DNA of 64,000 bases from Sphingobacteriaceae bacterium (GTDB lineage: Bacteria > Bacteroidota > Bacteroidia > Sphingobacteriales > Sphingobacteriaceae), in contig JAQSWM010000002.1 in assembly GCA_029266635.1 (NCBI GenBank), forward strand, positions 310,001 to 374,000, read 5' to 3'. Shown piece by piece: positions 44,412 through 52,758 of this stretch. Position 1 is the first letter of the stretch. Each line of letters starts with the position of its first letter. The translations under genes and the position numbers were made by a program. Below the pieces are notes generated by a model. The model worked only from the letters and a program-made list of their open reading frames with translations. It searched no databases and was not told where the DNA came from.

Positions 44412-45515
44412 ATGTGGCTCAAAAACCTATCTCTCTTAAACTTTAAAAATTATTCTGAGGCGGAGCTTGGTTTTTCGGCTGGCGTGAATGCCTTTACAGG
44501 CGATAACGGTGCGGGAAAGACCAACCTGCTGGATGCTATTCACTACCTCTCTTTATGCAAAAGCTATTTTAATCCGATTGATGTTCAGCAGATAAAGCAG
44601 GGAACAGAATTCTTCATGGTGCAGGGCGATTTTGAGAATGGCGGCCGGGAAGATAAAATAGCATGCAGCCTGAAAAGAAACCAAAAAAAGATCTTTAAAC
44701 GAAATAAAAAAGAGTATCAAAGGCTCGCAGACCATATTGGTTTATTCCCACTGGTGATGATCTCGCCAAATGATATCAGCATCATTATTGAAGGGAGCGA
44801 AGACCGCCGAAAATTTATTGATAATGCTATCTCACAAACAGATAATCAGTATTTGGATGAACTGATCACTTACAATAAAAGCCTTGCAAACCGCAATGCC
44901 TTATTGAAACAGATTGCCGAAAAAGGCAGGTATGATCCGCAACTTCTGGAAATTTTCGACGAGCAACTGACAACTTTGGGCACACAGATTTTCCAGAAGC
45001 GCCGGGTGTTTATGGAGAGTTTTACGCCTGTGTTCAATCAGCATTATAGCTACCTGAGCGATAGTGCCGAGCAGGTAGAACTGATTTACGATTCGCCTTT
45101 GCTTCACGACAACTTTGCTGAACTTCTAAAAAAGTCCTTAGAACGCGATCGTGTGCTGGAACGAACCACAACCGGCATCCATAAAGATGACCTGCTTTTC
45201 TCGATTCACGGAATGCCGATGAAGAAATTTGGTTCGCAGGGGCAGCAAAAGTCGTTTTTAATTGCCCTAAAGCTTAGCCAGTACAGTTATCTTCTTCAGA
45301 AAAAAGGGTTTAAGCCCCTTCTGTTATTGGATGATATTTTTGACAAGCTGGATGAGAAGCGTACCCGCAAGCTAATGAAAATGGTTTCGGAAGAAGGGTT
45401 TGGCCAAATTTTCATCACCGATACCAGCCGCGAGCGTATAAGCCGTATCTTTAAGGAAATTGAAGTTGATGTCAGGTTATTTGACGTAGTTAAAGGAACC
45501 GCAGAACCAATATGA
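44412..45515 (+). CDS. recF: DNA replication and repair protein RecF
   Basis: A 367-aa SMC-like ATPase that loads RecA at single-strand gaps with RecO and RecR. Walker A is GDNGAGKT (30-37). The signature-type helix region and FGSQGQQKSFLIALKLSQ precede Walker B PLLLLDDIFDKLD, and the D-loop/switch region is ITDTSRERI. The length is typical. It overlaps the next gene (DUF721) by ATGA, a recF-DUF721 arrangement common in Bacteroidota. Confidence 0.96.
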   Translation: MWLKNLSLLNFKNYSEAELGFSAGVNAFTGDNGAGKTNLLDAIHYLSLCKSYFNPIDVQQIKQGTEFFMVQGDFENGGREDKIACSLKRNQKKIFKRNKKEYQRLADHIGLFPLVMISPNDISIIIEGSEDRRKFIDNAISQTDNQYLDELITYNKSLANRNALLKQIAEKGRYDPQLLEIFDEQLTTLGTQIFQKRRVFMESFTPVFNQHYSYLSDSAEQVELIYDSPLLHDNFAELLKKSLERDRVLERTTTGIHKDDLLFSIHGMPMKKFGSQGQQKSFLIALKLSQYSYLLQKKGFKPLLLLDDIFDKLDEKRTRKLMKMVSEEGFGQIFITDTSRERISRIFKEIEVDVRLFDVVKGTAEPI

Positions 45516-45802
45516 GCCGTACAAACGATAAATCACTGAAAGACGCTATTGAGCAAATGCTCCAGGTATACAAACTAAAACGGAAGTTTGATGAGACCTC
45601 GCTGGTGAACGTTTGGCCCGAGCTGATGGGGCCGATGGTGGCCAATCGCACCAAGCAAATCTATATCCGCGAGCGCCGGCTTTACATCAAGCTTGAATCG
45701 GCAGTTATTAAAAATGAGCTGGTGATGATGAGAACTCAGATCCTTGACAAAATGAACGAGTATGCTGGCAGCAAGGTTATTGATGAGATTGTTCTATTAT
45801 GA
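45512..45802 (+). CDS. DUF721 protein (DciA-like)
   Basis: A 96-aa cytosolic protein of the DUF721 family, which includes the helicase-loading factor DciA that replaces DnaC in most bacteria. The core is seen in ALKDAIEQMLQ-like helix 1, VNVWPELMGPMVANRTKQIYIRERRLYIKLES and the closing LVMMRTQILDKMNEYAG. The 4-nt overlap with recF points to coupling and a replication role. The family match is by pattern; whether it is a true DciA was not tested. Confidence 0.82.
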   Translation: MSRTNDKSLKDAIEQMLQVYKLKRKFDETSLVNVWPELMGPMVANRTKQIYIRERRLYIKLESAVIKNELVMMRTQILDKMNEYAGSKVIDEIVLL

Positions 45803-45900
45803 GCGAGCATATTAAAAGCGATTCAAGTCGCAGCTCAAGAGACACTTCAGGCCTGACCAATGCAGTAAGTCATAAACGAGCGGTTGCAGCAAACAAGTAA
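45799..45900 (+). CDS. Possible 33-aa peptide coupled to DUF721
   Basis: An ATGA overlap with the DUF721 stop opens a 33-codon frame: MSEHIKSDSSRSSRD, TSGLTNAVSHKRAVAANK, stop at 45900. It is Ser/Arg rich and has no hydrophobic segment. The coupled start, in the same style as recF/DUF721, is the only support; codon composition and length cannot prove expression. It may equally be a chance frame. Confidence 0.35.
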   Translation: MSEHIKSDSSRSSRDTSGLTNAVSHKRAVAANK

Positions 45901-45906
45901 ATATCT

Positions 45907-46416
45907 TTGAAAGTGTATTTGAAATTCAGTTTGTTGTTGGTCTGTCTCTATTTATTGGTCGTATCAATCTGGAATTTAGCTTATTCGCTTACCGCGATTT
46001 TTACCACAGAAACAGATGGGTTTGCTAACACTGCTATCCTTTTTATTCTTACCGTCATTACTTTGGGAACGGGAGCAATTAATGGTTATCTGCTATTTGT
46101 GAGAAGTAAGGCATTGATAAAAATCAATGCTGCGATCTGCCTTTTAGAGGTGTTCCAGGTATTTTCCAACGGGTTTTTCTATAAGTTGACAAATGGTTCC
46201 GAATATGTCATTTTTCTATACAAGGATGAACTAAGTCATCAAATCGATGTCGGTCAAATGTTCGATCCACTGAACCTTGAGTTCATGATCTCGTGGAAAC
46301 ACTCCGATGCGTGGCTGTTTGGTATTAACGTTATTTACGTGATCTTCCTTTTTATCTTGTTAGTAGCCAGTAGAGGCTTAGACGCGAGCAATTCTGCTAT
46401 AAAAAATAAGCCCTGA
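45907..46416 (+). CDS. Hypothetical four-helix membrane protein
   Basis: A 169-aa integral membrane protein of no recognised family. Four hydrophobic segments are visible at about 6-27, 40-62, 70-90 and 137-157 (LLLVCLYLLVVSIWNLAYSL, AILFILTVITLGTGAINGYLLF, INAAICLLEVFQVFSNGFF, WLFGINVIYVIFLFILLVAS), with a charged external loop between the last two. The start is uncertain: TTG 45907 overlaps a TATCTTTG promoter-like box at 45902-45909, so GTG 45913 or TTG 45919 may be used instead. It ends inside a terminator hairpin. Confidence 0.65.
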   Translation: MKVYLKFSLLLVCLYLLVVSIWNLAYSLTAIFTTETDGFANTAILFILTVITLGTGAINGYLLFVRSKALIKINAAICLLEVFQVFSNGFFYKLTNGSEYVIFLYKDELSHQIDVGQMFDPLNLEFMISWKHSDAWLFGINVIYVIFLFILLVASRGLDASNSAIKNKP

Positions 46417-46434
46417 TTGCTCAGAGCTTATTTT
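46403..46434. terminator. Intrinsic terminator after the recF unit
   Basis: AAAATAAGC (46403-46411) pairs with GCTTATTTT (46426-46434); inside, CTGA pairs with TCAG around a TTGC loop with one C-A mismatch. The right arm ends in T4 and the left begins in A4, so it works in both directions. It includes the stop of the membrane-protein gene. Confidence 0.8.
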
Positions 46435-46473
46435 ACAGGTAGAATGATGTTTTGTATAGGTAGATGTAGTATT

Positions 46474-46617
46474 TTAAGCAACCAGTAAGTTGTTATCATT
46501 TCTTAAATCAACCACTGCAGCCCTAACCGATTTTAATTCTTCTTTCAGAATATCGCGTAATTGCCTGTCAAATTTCTCGATCATTTTGATTGCCTGAGTT
46601 TTGTTTGAATTTTTCAT
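46474..46617 (-). CDS. Small hypothetical protein, 47 aa
   Basis: The minus strand from ATG 46617 encodes 47 residues: MKNSNKTQAIKMIEKFDRQL, RDILKEELKSVRAAVVDLRN and a short DNNLLVA tail, stop at 46474. It is almost entirely a predicted amphipathic helix with alternating charge, so it may be a small coiled-coil or binding protein. It lies 40 nt beyond the terminator and 24 nt downstream of the 59-aa gene on the same strand. It is not recognised, and function is unknown. Confidence 0.55.
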   Translation of the reverse strand: MKNSNKTQAIKMIEKFDRQLRDILKEELKSVRAAVVDLRNDNNLLVA

Positions 46618-46641
46618 GATATTGATGGTTTAGGTTAATGA

Positions 46642-46821
46642 TTATTGATCTTCGTTATCGTCTTCTGTTAAATTGGCCTTTCTGAGCTCGGCCTCTTTTT
46701 TTTGCCGGGCTAATTGCTCAGCATCCCTGGCGTCTGCAGCATTCTCCGGTTCAGCCGGATTATCCCATTGCTTGCCTTTTTCATCTTCGGGATCTACAGG
46801 AATTTTGTTGGTTACACCCAT
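46642..46821 (-). CDS. Small acidic hypothetical protein, 59 aa
   Basis: A 59-aa hydrophilic protein from ATG 46821 (MGVTNKIPVDPEDEKGKQWD) to an acidic end (LTEDDNEDQ). The middle is an Ala/Glu/Lys-rich helix (DARDAEQLARQKKEAELRKA). Longer starts at 46860 or 46959 are possible but add unrelated Cys- and Arg-rich sequence, so the short form is preferred. It has no signal peptide or known motif. It lies 24 nt upstream of the 47-aa gene and may form a small unit with it. Confidence 0.5.
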   Translation of the reverse strand: MGVTNKIPVDPEDEKGKQWDNPAEPENAADARDAEQLARQKKEAELRKANLTEDDNEDQ

Positions 46822-47038
46822 TGCTCTAAGTTTAAGTATTCGTAGAAAGGCGAAAAGCATACCAATGTTCTTTTTTACAATTGGAGGTCTTAAACAGCTA
46901 TCCTGACAAGGTTTGTAGGTGGTAAGATATTTGAGTTGTAGACATTGCAATACATTCAATGTAGCTATGTCAGTACAATGTCACAGATGATACAATCAAA
47001 TGTGGATATTTTTGTCGCGGGCGTAGGCTCCCAATAAT

Positions 47039-47046
47039 TAGCTTTG
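47039..47046 (+). promoter_or_regulatory. Putative -7 box for parE
   Basis: TAGCTTTG matches TAnnTTTG, 19 nt before the parE ATG at 47066. A TTTG at 47011-47014 lies 24 nt upstream, longer than the best spacing. Confidence 0.4.
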
Positions 47047-47065
47047 TTGAACGTACCTGATAATT

Positions 47066-48934
47066 ATGGCTGAGAGTAATTATAGTGAAGATAGTATCCG
47101 TTCGCTCGACTGGAAAGAGCATATCCGCCTGCGTCCCGGCATGTACATCGGTAAGCTGGGCGATGGTTCTGCTTACGACGATGGCGTATATGTATTGCTG
47201 AAGGAGATTATTGATAACTCTATTGATGAGTTTGTGATGGGGGCAGGCAAAACGATCGAGATCACGATGAGCGATCATAAGGTCTCCGTGCGGGATTATG
47301 GCCGGGGCATCCCTTTGGGGAAAGTGATCGACTGCGTTTCAAAAATAAATACAGGCGGTAAGTACGATAGCAAAGCCTTCCAGAAATCTGTGGGTTTGAA
47401 TGGTGTGGGTACTAAGGCTGTAAATGCATTGTCAACGAATTTTATCGTGCAATCCTACCGGGATGGCAAGACGAAAGTTGCAGAATTTGAACGAGGGGAA
47501 CTCATCCGCGATGAAAAGGAGAAGGATACCACGCAGAGAAATGGAACATCCATTCAGTTTTATCCTGACGACTCGATCTTTCGCCACTACCGCTTCATTC
47601 CCGAGTTTGTAGAAAACATGATCTGGAATTATGTCTTTCTTAATTCCGGATTGACCATTAACTTCAACGGGCAGAAATATCACTCAGAACGTGGTTTGTA
47701 TGACTTGCTCACCCGCAATACCGACACTGAAACCAGCCGCTATCCAATCATCCACCTAAAGGGCGAAGACATTGAGATAGCCATGACGCACGGCCAGCAA
47801 TATGGCGAAGAATACTATTCGTTCGTAAATGGCCAACACACCACGCAAGGCGGAACACACCAGGCAGCCTTCCGCGAAGCTGTGGTAAAAACCATTCGGG
47901 AATTTTACAAAAAAGAATACGATGCGGCGGACATTCGGGCATCCATTGTAGCTGCTATCGCGATTAAAGTGCAGGAGCCGGTTTTTGAATCGCAGACTAA
48001 AACAAAGCTCGGTTCTCAGAATATTGGTCCGGATGGGCCGTCGGTGCGGGGATTTGTCAATGATTTCCTTAAGAAAGCGTTAGACGATCATTTGCACAAA
48101 AATCCCGCTACAGCGGATGCACTTCTCAAAAGGATCATGCAGTCTGAACGTGAGCGGAAGGATATTGCGGGCATCAAAAAACTGGCAAACGAGCGGGCGA
48201 AAAAGGCATCGCTTCACAACAAAAAACTGCGGGATTGCAAGATTCACTTCGGCGATTCGAACGATCGACATCAAGAAACCACCTTGTTCATAACGGAAGG
48301 GGATTCTGCCAGCGGCTCAATTACCAAGTCACGGGACGTAATGACCCAAGCCGTATTCAGCTTGAAGGGAAAGCCACTGAACTGCTACGGACTTACCAAA
48401 AAAGTTGTGTACGAGAACGAGGAATTTAACCTTCTACAACATGCTTTGAATATTGAAGATGGGCTGGAAGGACTGCACTACAACAACATTGTAATCGCTA
48501 CCGATGCCGACGTCGATGGCATGCACATCCGCCTTCTGCTCATGACCTTCTTCCTTCAGTTTTTCCCTGACCTGGTAAAGGCAGGGCACGTTTCAATTTT
48601 GCAAACGCCGCTTTTCCGGGTGCGGAATAAAAAAGAAACCATTTATTGCTACAGTGATGAGGAGCGGCAACGTGCGATAATGAAGCTGGGAAACAAGCCA
48701 GAGATTACAAGATTTAAGGGTTTAGGCGAGATTTCGCCGGAGGAGTTTGGCCTGTTCATCGGGAAAGATATCAGGCTTGACCCCGTAATTGTTTCAAAAG
48801 AGCTTACCATCAAGAGCATGCTGGAATATTATATGGGCAAAAACACTCCCGACAGGCAGCAGCACATTATTGGGAACCTCCGAATTGAAGTGGATATAGT
48901 GGAAGAGGAGCCGATGTTAGCTGAGGTGGAATAG
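47066..48934 (+). CDS. parE: DNA topoisomerase IV subunit B (ParE; GyrB family)
   Basis: A 622-aa ATPase subunit. The GHKL ATP site shows [18 protein letters not shown] and [14 protein letters not shown]. The transducer domain follows, then the TOPRIM metal site with [16 protein letters not shown] and [19 protein letters not shown], and the C-terminal [13 protein letters not shown]. It is shorter than most GyrB proteins, and the subunit A partner at 54534 has a ParC-like variable C-terminus, so topoisomerase IV is preferred over gyrase. It is monocistronic with a short gap to the secreted protein gene downstream. Confidence 0.92.
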   Translation: MAESNYSEDSIRSLDWKEHIRLRPGMYIGKLGDGSAYDDGVYVLLKEIIDNSIDEFVMGAGKTIEITMSDHKVSVRDYGRGIPLGKVIDCVSKINTGGKYDSKAFQKSVGLNGVGTKAVNALSTNFIVQSYRDGKTKVAEFERGELIRDEKEKDTTQRNGTSIQFYPDDSIFRHYRFIPEFVENMIWNYVFLNSGLTINFNGQKYHSERGLYDLLTRNTDTETSRYPIIHLKGEDIEIAMTHGQQYGEEYYSFVNGQHTTQGGTHQAAFREAVVKTIREFYKKEYDAADIRASIVAAIAIKVQEPVFESQTKTKLGSQNIGPDGPSVRGFVNDFLKKALDDHLHKNPATADALLKRIMQSERERKDIAGIKKLANERAKKASLHNKKLRDCKIHFGDSNDRHQETTLFITEGDSASGSITKSRDVMTQAVFSLKGKPLNCYGLTKKVVYENEEFNLLQHALNIEDGLEGLHYNNIVIATDADVDGMHIRLLLMTFFLQFFPDLVKAGHVSILQTPLFRVRNKKETIYCYSDEERQRAIMKLGNKPEITRFKGLGEISPEEFGLFIGKDIRLDPVIVSKELTIKSMLEYYMGKNTPDRQQHIIGNLRIEVDIVEEEPMLAEVE

Positions 48935-48988
48935 TTAAACATTATTTCAGGTAGTTTGTAACTACTTTATGACCAATCATACTCTAAC

Positions 48989-49837
48989 ATGAAAAAACTA
49001 ATCTTTTTAATCGCGTTTTTCGCCTTCGCGTATCTACAGGCGGATGCCCAGCAAGACTCAACCAGGCGCAGAACTCAAGGCGACCAGAATACCTCGGTTA
49101 CTACATCTTCCAGGAAGAATGTACCTGCAAATCAGAGAAACCAGCCCGTGCAAAGCATTTATCGTCCTACAGATCCGGTGAATATGCAAGATCCGCCTGA
49201 CGTGTTGCTTGATGTGCCGAATTTGTCTGTTGATGAGATAACCCTTGATGTTGAAAACCTGACTGCCAACCTTTCTCTGGATGCACGCGTGGCAAACCTC
49301 GTCACTCTTAAAGCAGGTGTAGATGTAGGTGTAGACAAAGTTAAGATCACGATTAAAGGTGTGCAGGCTTCCGCATTATTAATTGTAAGGTTAGATAATG
49401 TTAGGGCGATTCTGGAGAAAACCCTGGAAACGTTAGATAAAAATCCTCAAATAATTGATCAACTTTTAAAGACTGTAGACAATACCGTTAACACAGTTGG
49501 AGGCGTAGCAAACACAGCGCTACAGCCGGGCGGAGTAATAAGCCAAACTGTTAATACACTTGGGCAAACTGTTCAGCGCACTTTAGACACTACCGGCAAC
49601 ATTGTAGAGAAAACTCTAGATTCTACCGGGAAGGTGTTGAACACCAAAACTGTAGGCAAGCTGCTGGACTTGCCCGTTATCAGCCAAACCACCAATGCAG
49701 CGGGTCAGGTTGTGAAACGTGTACGCGACACGACTGGGACTGTTATTGAAGTGGTTACTGATAAGGCTGGAAAGATAGTAAGTCAGAGAGTTGTTAGCCA
49801 CGGCTCTGCCGGCACCAGCTCAACTCCTCAAAGATAA
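48989..49837 (+). CDS. Hypothetical secreted protein with Thr/Val-rich imperfect repeats
   Basis: A 282-aa protein with signal peptide MKKLIFLIAFFAFAYLQADAQ. After a basic, Gln-rich linker (22-65), a conserved-looking middle (LDVPNLSVDEITLDVENLTANLSLDARVANLVTLKAGVDVGVDKVKITIKGV, about 75-125) resembles domains seen in secreted proteins of soil bacteria. From about 150 to 270 there is a chain of short repeats of the kind VNTLGQTVQRTLD, TTGNIVEKTLD, STGKVLN. A fibrous or amphipathic surface is suggested. The family is not named with confidence. A terminator follows. Confidence 0.75.
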   Translation: MKKLIFLIAFFAFAYLQADAQQDSTRRRTQGDQNTSVTTSSRKNVPANQRNQPVQSIYRPTDPVNMQDPPDVLLDVPNLSVDEITLDVENLTANLSLDARVANLVTLKAGVDVGVDKVKITIKGVQASALLIVRLDNVRAILEKTLETLDKNPQIIDQLLKTVDNTVNTVGGVANTALQPGGVISQTVNTLGQTVQRTLDTTGNIVEKTLDSTGKVLNTKTVGKLLDLPVISQTTNAAGQVVKRVRDTTGTVIEVVTDKAGKIVSQRVVSHGSAGTSSTPQR

Positions 49838-49842
49838 AATTG

Positions 49843-49873
49843 AGCAGTGATGCGCCTTCTGTGCATCACTGCT
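49843..49873. terminator. Bidirectional terminator
   Basis: AGCAGTGATGC (49843-49853) and GCATCACTGCT (49863-49873) form a perfect 11-bp stem with a 9-nt loop, followed by TTT. It separates two convergent genes and contains the stop codon of the minus-strand lipoprotein gene. Confidence 0.75.
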
Positions 49874-50285
49874 TTTCATATTCTTTCTTGACTCCTCCAT
49901 CGCTCGCAAAACAGCCTGATGCCAGAAATAACTTGTTGCCTGATATGTGGATGAATGTCTTTTGGGATGAATTATCGCCGTCGTAAATAATCCGGTTCTC
50001 AAATTCACCTTTCTTCTTGACGAGGCAAATGGACATCTCAAATCCGGCATCAGCAACAATCGTATAAGTTCCAGCTTTTGTGACTGCTCCGTTTTTAAGA
50101 ATCTGGTATTCACCTTTTGTGAACTTGATTACATTGCCGTTCCCGGGGGGGTAGGTAATTGTGCCCATGTCGCCTTCCAGCGTTCTTAACTCCCAGGTTC
50201 CCACCAGACTGGATTCAATATCTTCTTTTTTACAGCTGGAAATTAAACTAAAGAGGATTAGAAGGATGATAACAGGAGCTTTCAT
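49866..50285 (-). CDS. Hypothetical lipoprotein with lipocalin-like pattern
   Basis: A 139-aa lipoprotein: MKAPVIILLILFSLISSC gives a clear lipobox (ISSC, Cys18) followed by KKED. The body has the Bacteroidota lipocalin-like pattern LVGTWELRTLEGD, NVIKFTKGEYQILKNG and GTYTI, with two later Cys residues that could pair. It probably sits on a membrane surface. It is on the same strand and 59 nt downstream of the Sco-like gene, so it might be the last member of that sigma-controlled unit, though the link is weak. Confidence 0.75.
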   Translation of the reverse strand: MKAPVIILLILFSLISSCKKEDIESSLVGTWELRTLEGDMGTITYPPGNGNVIKFTKGEYQILKNGAVTKAGTYTIVADAGFEMSICLVKKKGEFENRIIYDGDNSSQKTFIHISGNKLFLASGCFASDGGVKKEYEKQ

Positions 50286-50344
50286 ATATTTTCTTCACAC
50301 TACTACGCTGAGAAGCCGTTTAGTGCTACAAGATACAGAGAAGT

Positions 50345-51013
50345 TTATAGCAGCGCTTCAATATCCTCCACTATTCGCGGGACTTCCGCTTCAAGCGTTC
50401 CGTTATAAATGCCGCGAATATGACCTTTCTGGTCAATTAATACGAAATTTTCCGTGTGCAGAAATTGGGAAGAGGTTTTAGAAAACCCTGTCTCTTCTTC
50501 AATGAAATAGCTCTTTCTCGCTAACTGGTAAATTTCCTCCTTGTTTCCGGTTATAAAATGCCATTGCGGCGACAGCACATGGTTCTTAACGGCATAATTA
50601 TAAAGCTTCGGAACACTGTCAATTTCGGGCGTTACGCTGTGGGAGATGAAAAGTACGTTTGAGTTATTTTTAAAATGTTCCTGAACCAGGCTCATTGTTT
50701 TGGTCAGTCTTGGGCAAATACTGGGACATGAGGTGAAAAAAAAGTTTGCGAGATAAACTTTATCCTTAACAGTTTCTGCAGCAATTTTATGGTTGTACTG
50801 GTCTGTAAAATTAAAAGGTGGAATCCGATGCATTTTATCCAGTGCCGTAGCCCCGGGATTCCATACAGGAGTGAAGGTGGCATCGTTATAATACGGAACC
50901 TCTGCCTTTTTGCGGTCGGCACAGCCACCAACAATCAAAGAAAGGTTAAGGAGTGCTATGAAAGGCAGCATCCCGGAAAACGGAGTAGCAGTTCTTCTTG
51001 CCGATGTTGCCAT
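50345..51013 (-). CDS. Sco-like copper-binding lipoprotein (SCO1/SenC family)
   Basis: A thioredoxin-fold protein of 222 aa that in this family delivers copper to cytochrome oxidase or senses redox. The CuA-type motif is CPSIC in FFTSCPSICPRL, and SHSVTPEIDSV follows. The lipobox-like VGGC ends the signal. ATG 51013 is chosen because GGA lies 10 nt upstream and the leader has Arg-Arg; ATG 51025 or 50971 are possible. The start lies inside the preceding MORN gene, overlapping by 68 nt. It is the last clear member of the ECF operon. Confidence 0.85.
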   Translation of the reverse strand: MATSARRTATPFSGMLPFIALLNLSLIVGGCADRKKAEVPYYNDATFTPVWNPGATALDKMHRIPPFNFTDQYNHKIAAETVKDKVYLANFFFTSCPSICPRLTKTMSLVQEHFKNNSNVLFISHSVTPEIDSVPKLYNYAVKNHVLSPQWHFITGNKEEIYQLARKSYFIEEETGFSKTSSQFLHTENFVLIDQKGHIRGIYNGTLEAEVPRIVEDIEALL

Positions 51014-51548
51014 AATTACGTCCATTTCTTGCCTCATAATTTGACTTGATTTTGCCATTCTCTTCCCATGTTTGCTGCAGCCCGCTTTCCTGTCCGCTTT
51101 TGTAGATCTTTTTGGAAAATAGCCGCCCGTTTGGATACCACTCGTATTGAACACCTTCATACACATCCTTGGCTAAATGATATTTGTATCGCCTGCTTCC
51201 GTTCGGCCAGTAGCCGTAGCTCACGCCATCCTTTTTGCCGTCCTTGTACCATCTCTTTTCCTGTAGCTGCTTATTTGAAAACCAAAGCTTTTGTTGTCCG
51301 TCCTCAGCTCCATCCCGGTAGGATTTGCTGAATATCGTATCTCCGGCTGAGGTAAGCGCATACACTCTCCCGCTGAATGCCTTTGTCCCACTATACATAA
51401 GTCCGTTTTCGGTCCTCAGCTCAAGGCTATCAACATTGATTGCTTTTAAGCTGGTGTCCTGGCGCACATTCCCACATGAAGCCAGACCAGCGGCAGCTAA
51501 TACCAGCAGCTTAATTGCTGACAGTGCCCGGCGTGCCGTAAAAGCCAT
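50946..51548 (-). CDS. MORN-repeat (YwqK-like) lipoprotein
   Basis: A 200-aa protein. The N-terminus (MAFTARRALSAIKLLVLAAAG, then LASC) is a lipoprotein signal. From about 75 to 180 there are four to five MORN-type units of the form Y-x-D/N-G-x-x-x-G-x-x-x-x-W-x-x-N-G (WYKDGKKDGVSYGYWPNG, EGVQYEWYPNGRLFSKKIY). Proteins of this kind are often named YwqK-family antitoxins, but no toxin lies here. Its start overlaps the YHYH gene by 38 nt and its end overlaps the Sco gene by 68 nt. The cell-surface role is unknown. Confidence 0.82.
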   Translation of the reverse strand: MAFTARRALSAIKLLVLAAAGLASCGNVRQDTSLKAINVDSLELRTENGLMYSGTKAFSGRVYALTSAGDTIFSKSYRDGAEDGQQKLWFSNKQLQEKRWYKDGKKDGVSYGYWPNGSRRYKYHLAKDVYEGVQYEWYPNGRLFSKKIYKSGQESGLQQTWEENGKIKSNYEARNGRNYGNIGKKNCYSVFRDAAFHSTP

Positions 51549-52257
51549 TTCCGTTAATGTAAGGATCGGTGGAGGTGATATGATAGTGGTAACTGCCGTT
51601 CGGGTAATCTGCAGTTGCGCTGGTATGTCCGTGATAAGCGTCTAATTGTGCATTCGTTACTGTTGCGCTATTTTCCATCGGGCCATAAACTGGATAACCG
51701 TCCAGCAAAAAGCCAAGTAGCGCTGATTTTCCCTTGTTTGTTGTAAGATAGAAAGGTTCCGCATGGTAATGATATTGCCCCTGCTGTTGCGGATGTCCGT
51801 CGTATTGGTCAAAGCTGACAATCTCGTTGGTTAGAGGCGAGCCGCCTGCAGCGTACTGGTTGAAAAAAGGAACTCCGTTTAGCGAAACGCCGATCGGTCC
51901 CATGGGTGTTGCAGATTTGGTTGCGGCGGGCGATGGATTTAGCGGAATGCGGAATGTGAGGTTTTGCGATACGATTTTACTCGGGTTTTGTGCGAACTGC
52001 CCGGAGCCGTTATACGCCTCGTACATAGAGGCAGCCCACTGTGTGCCCTGGTAATAGGGGCTTTTGTGATCGGGAAGGGCGGTGCTTTTTATAACCACAT
52101 AGTTGCCGTCCTGCGATACGCTTGTGGCGCCGTAAATGCGTTTATAGATGGTTAGATCGGCTGTTGCTACGCTGCTGTCGGACTGATTCTTTTTACAGCT
52201 TACGAAGACGACAAAGGCAAGGGCTCCTGTTACTAATACGTTTAGGAAAAATTTCAT
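51511..52257 (-). CDS. YHYH-domain lipoprotein
   Basis: A 248-aa protein named for its YHYH motifs: QGQYHYHAEP in the middle and NGSYHYHIT near the end, with FLLDGYPVYGPM and DAYHGHTS between. The signal MKFFLNVLVTGALAFVVFVSC is a lipoprotein leader. The dense His/Tyr clusters suggest metal binding, most plausibly copper given the Sco neighbour, but no biochemical role is established to my knowledge. It lies 39 nt after the Spy-like gene and overlaps the MORN gene by 38 nt. Confidence 0.85.
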   Translation of the reverse strand: MKFFLNVLVTGALAFVVFVSCKKNQSDSSVATADLTIYKRIYGATSVSQDGNYVVIKSTALPDHKSPYYQGTQWAASMYEAYNGSGQFAQNPSKIVSQNLTFRIPLNPSPAATKSATPMGPIGVSLNGVPFFNQYAAGGSPLTNEIVSFDQYDGHPQQQGQYHYHAEPFYLTTNKGKSALLGFLLDGYPVYGPMENSATVTNAQLDAYHGHTSATADYPNGSYHYHITSTDPYINGNGFYGTPGTVSN

Positions 52258-52296
52258 AGTTCTAAGGTTAATTTACATGTTAGACGGAACATGAGA

Positions 52297-52758
52297 TTAT
52301 TTCCCCCGCCCGGGCATATCATTTTTTTGCGGGGAGATAACTTGCATCAGTGATGGGATAATTTTTTCAAAACCTTTCTGCTGCTCCGGTGAGCAAATTT
52401 TTTTGATCTCATCAAAGTGCTCGTAAGTAGCATCAACTTTTTGCTTGTATAAACTAGCCAGCACAATTTCAAGAGAATCTTTCTTTGTCTGGTCTCCGCT
52501 GCGGTTTAGTAATCCGAAGTATTCCTCAAAAGGTTGCTTCATCTGTTCGTCAATCTCCGTCATCCTGCCATGATGCTGATCCTTCAGTTTATTAAATGTT
52601 TGTACCTGCTCCTGATTCAGGTTAAGGCTTCTGATGATTTGTTTATCAAATCTTTCCAGCGGCGGCTTAGGCCTTCCCAACACGATAAAAGCCAAACATG
52701 CCACGTTTAGCACAACAAGTGCGATGACACAATATACCAGGATCTTATGTTTGCTCAT
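52297..52758 (-). CDS. Spy/CpxP-like periplasmic protein (heavy-metal sensor type)
   Basis: A 153-aa protein with one N-terminal membrane segment (ILVYCVIALVVLNVACLAFIVLG, 6-28) and an all-helical periplasmic part with the LTxxQ-like LNLNQEQVQTFNKLKDQH and CSPEQQKGFEKIIPSLM motifs typical of Spy/CpxP/CnrX-type proteins. Such proteins act as chaperones or metal-dependent sensors that modulate anti-sigma factors. Its ATG overlaps the anti-sigma stop by 4 nt, so it is coupled to that gene and may be a co-regulator. Confidence 0.82.
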   Translation of the reverse strand: MSKHKILVYCVIALVVLNVACLAFIVLGRPKPPLERFDKQIIRSLNLNQEQVQTFNKLKDQHHGRMTEIDEQMKQPFEEYFGLLNRSGDQTKKDSLEIVLASLYKQKVDATYEHFDEIKKICSPEQQKGFEKIIPSLMQVISPQKNDMPGRGK

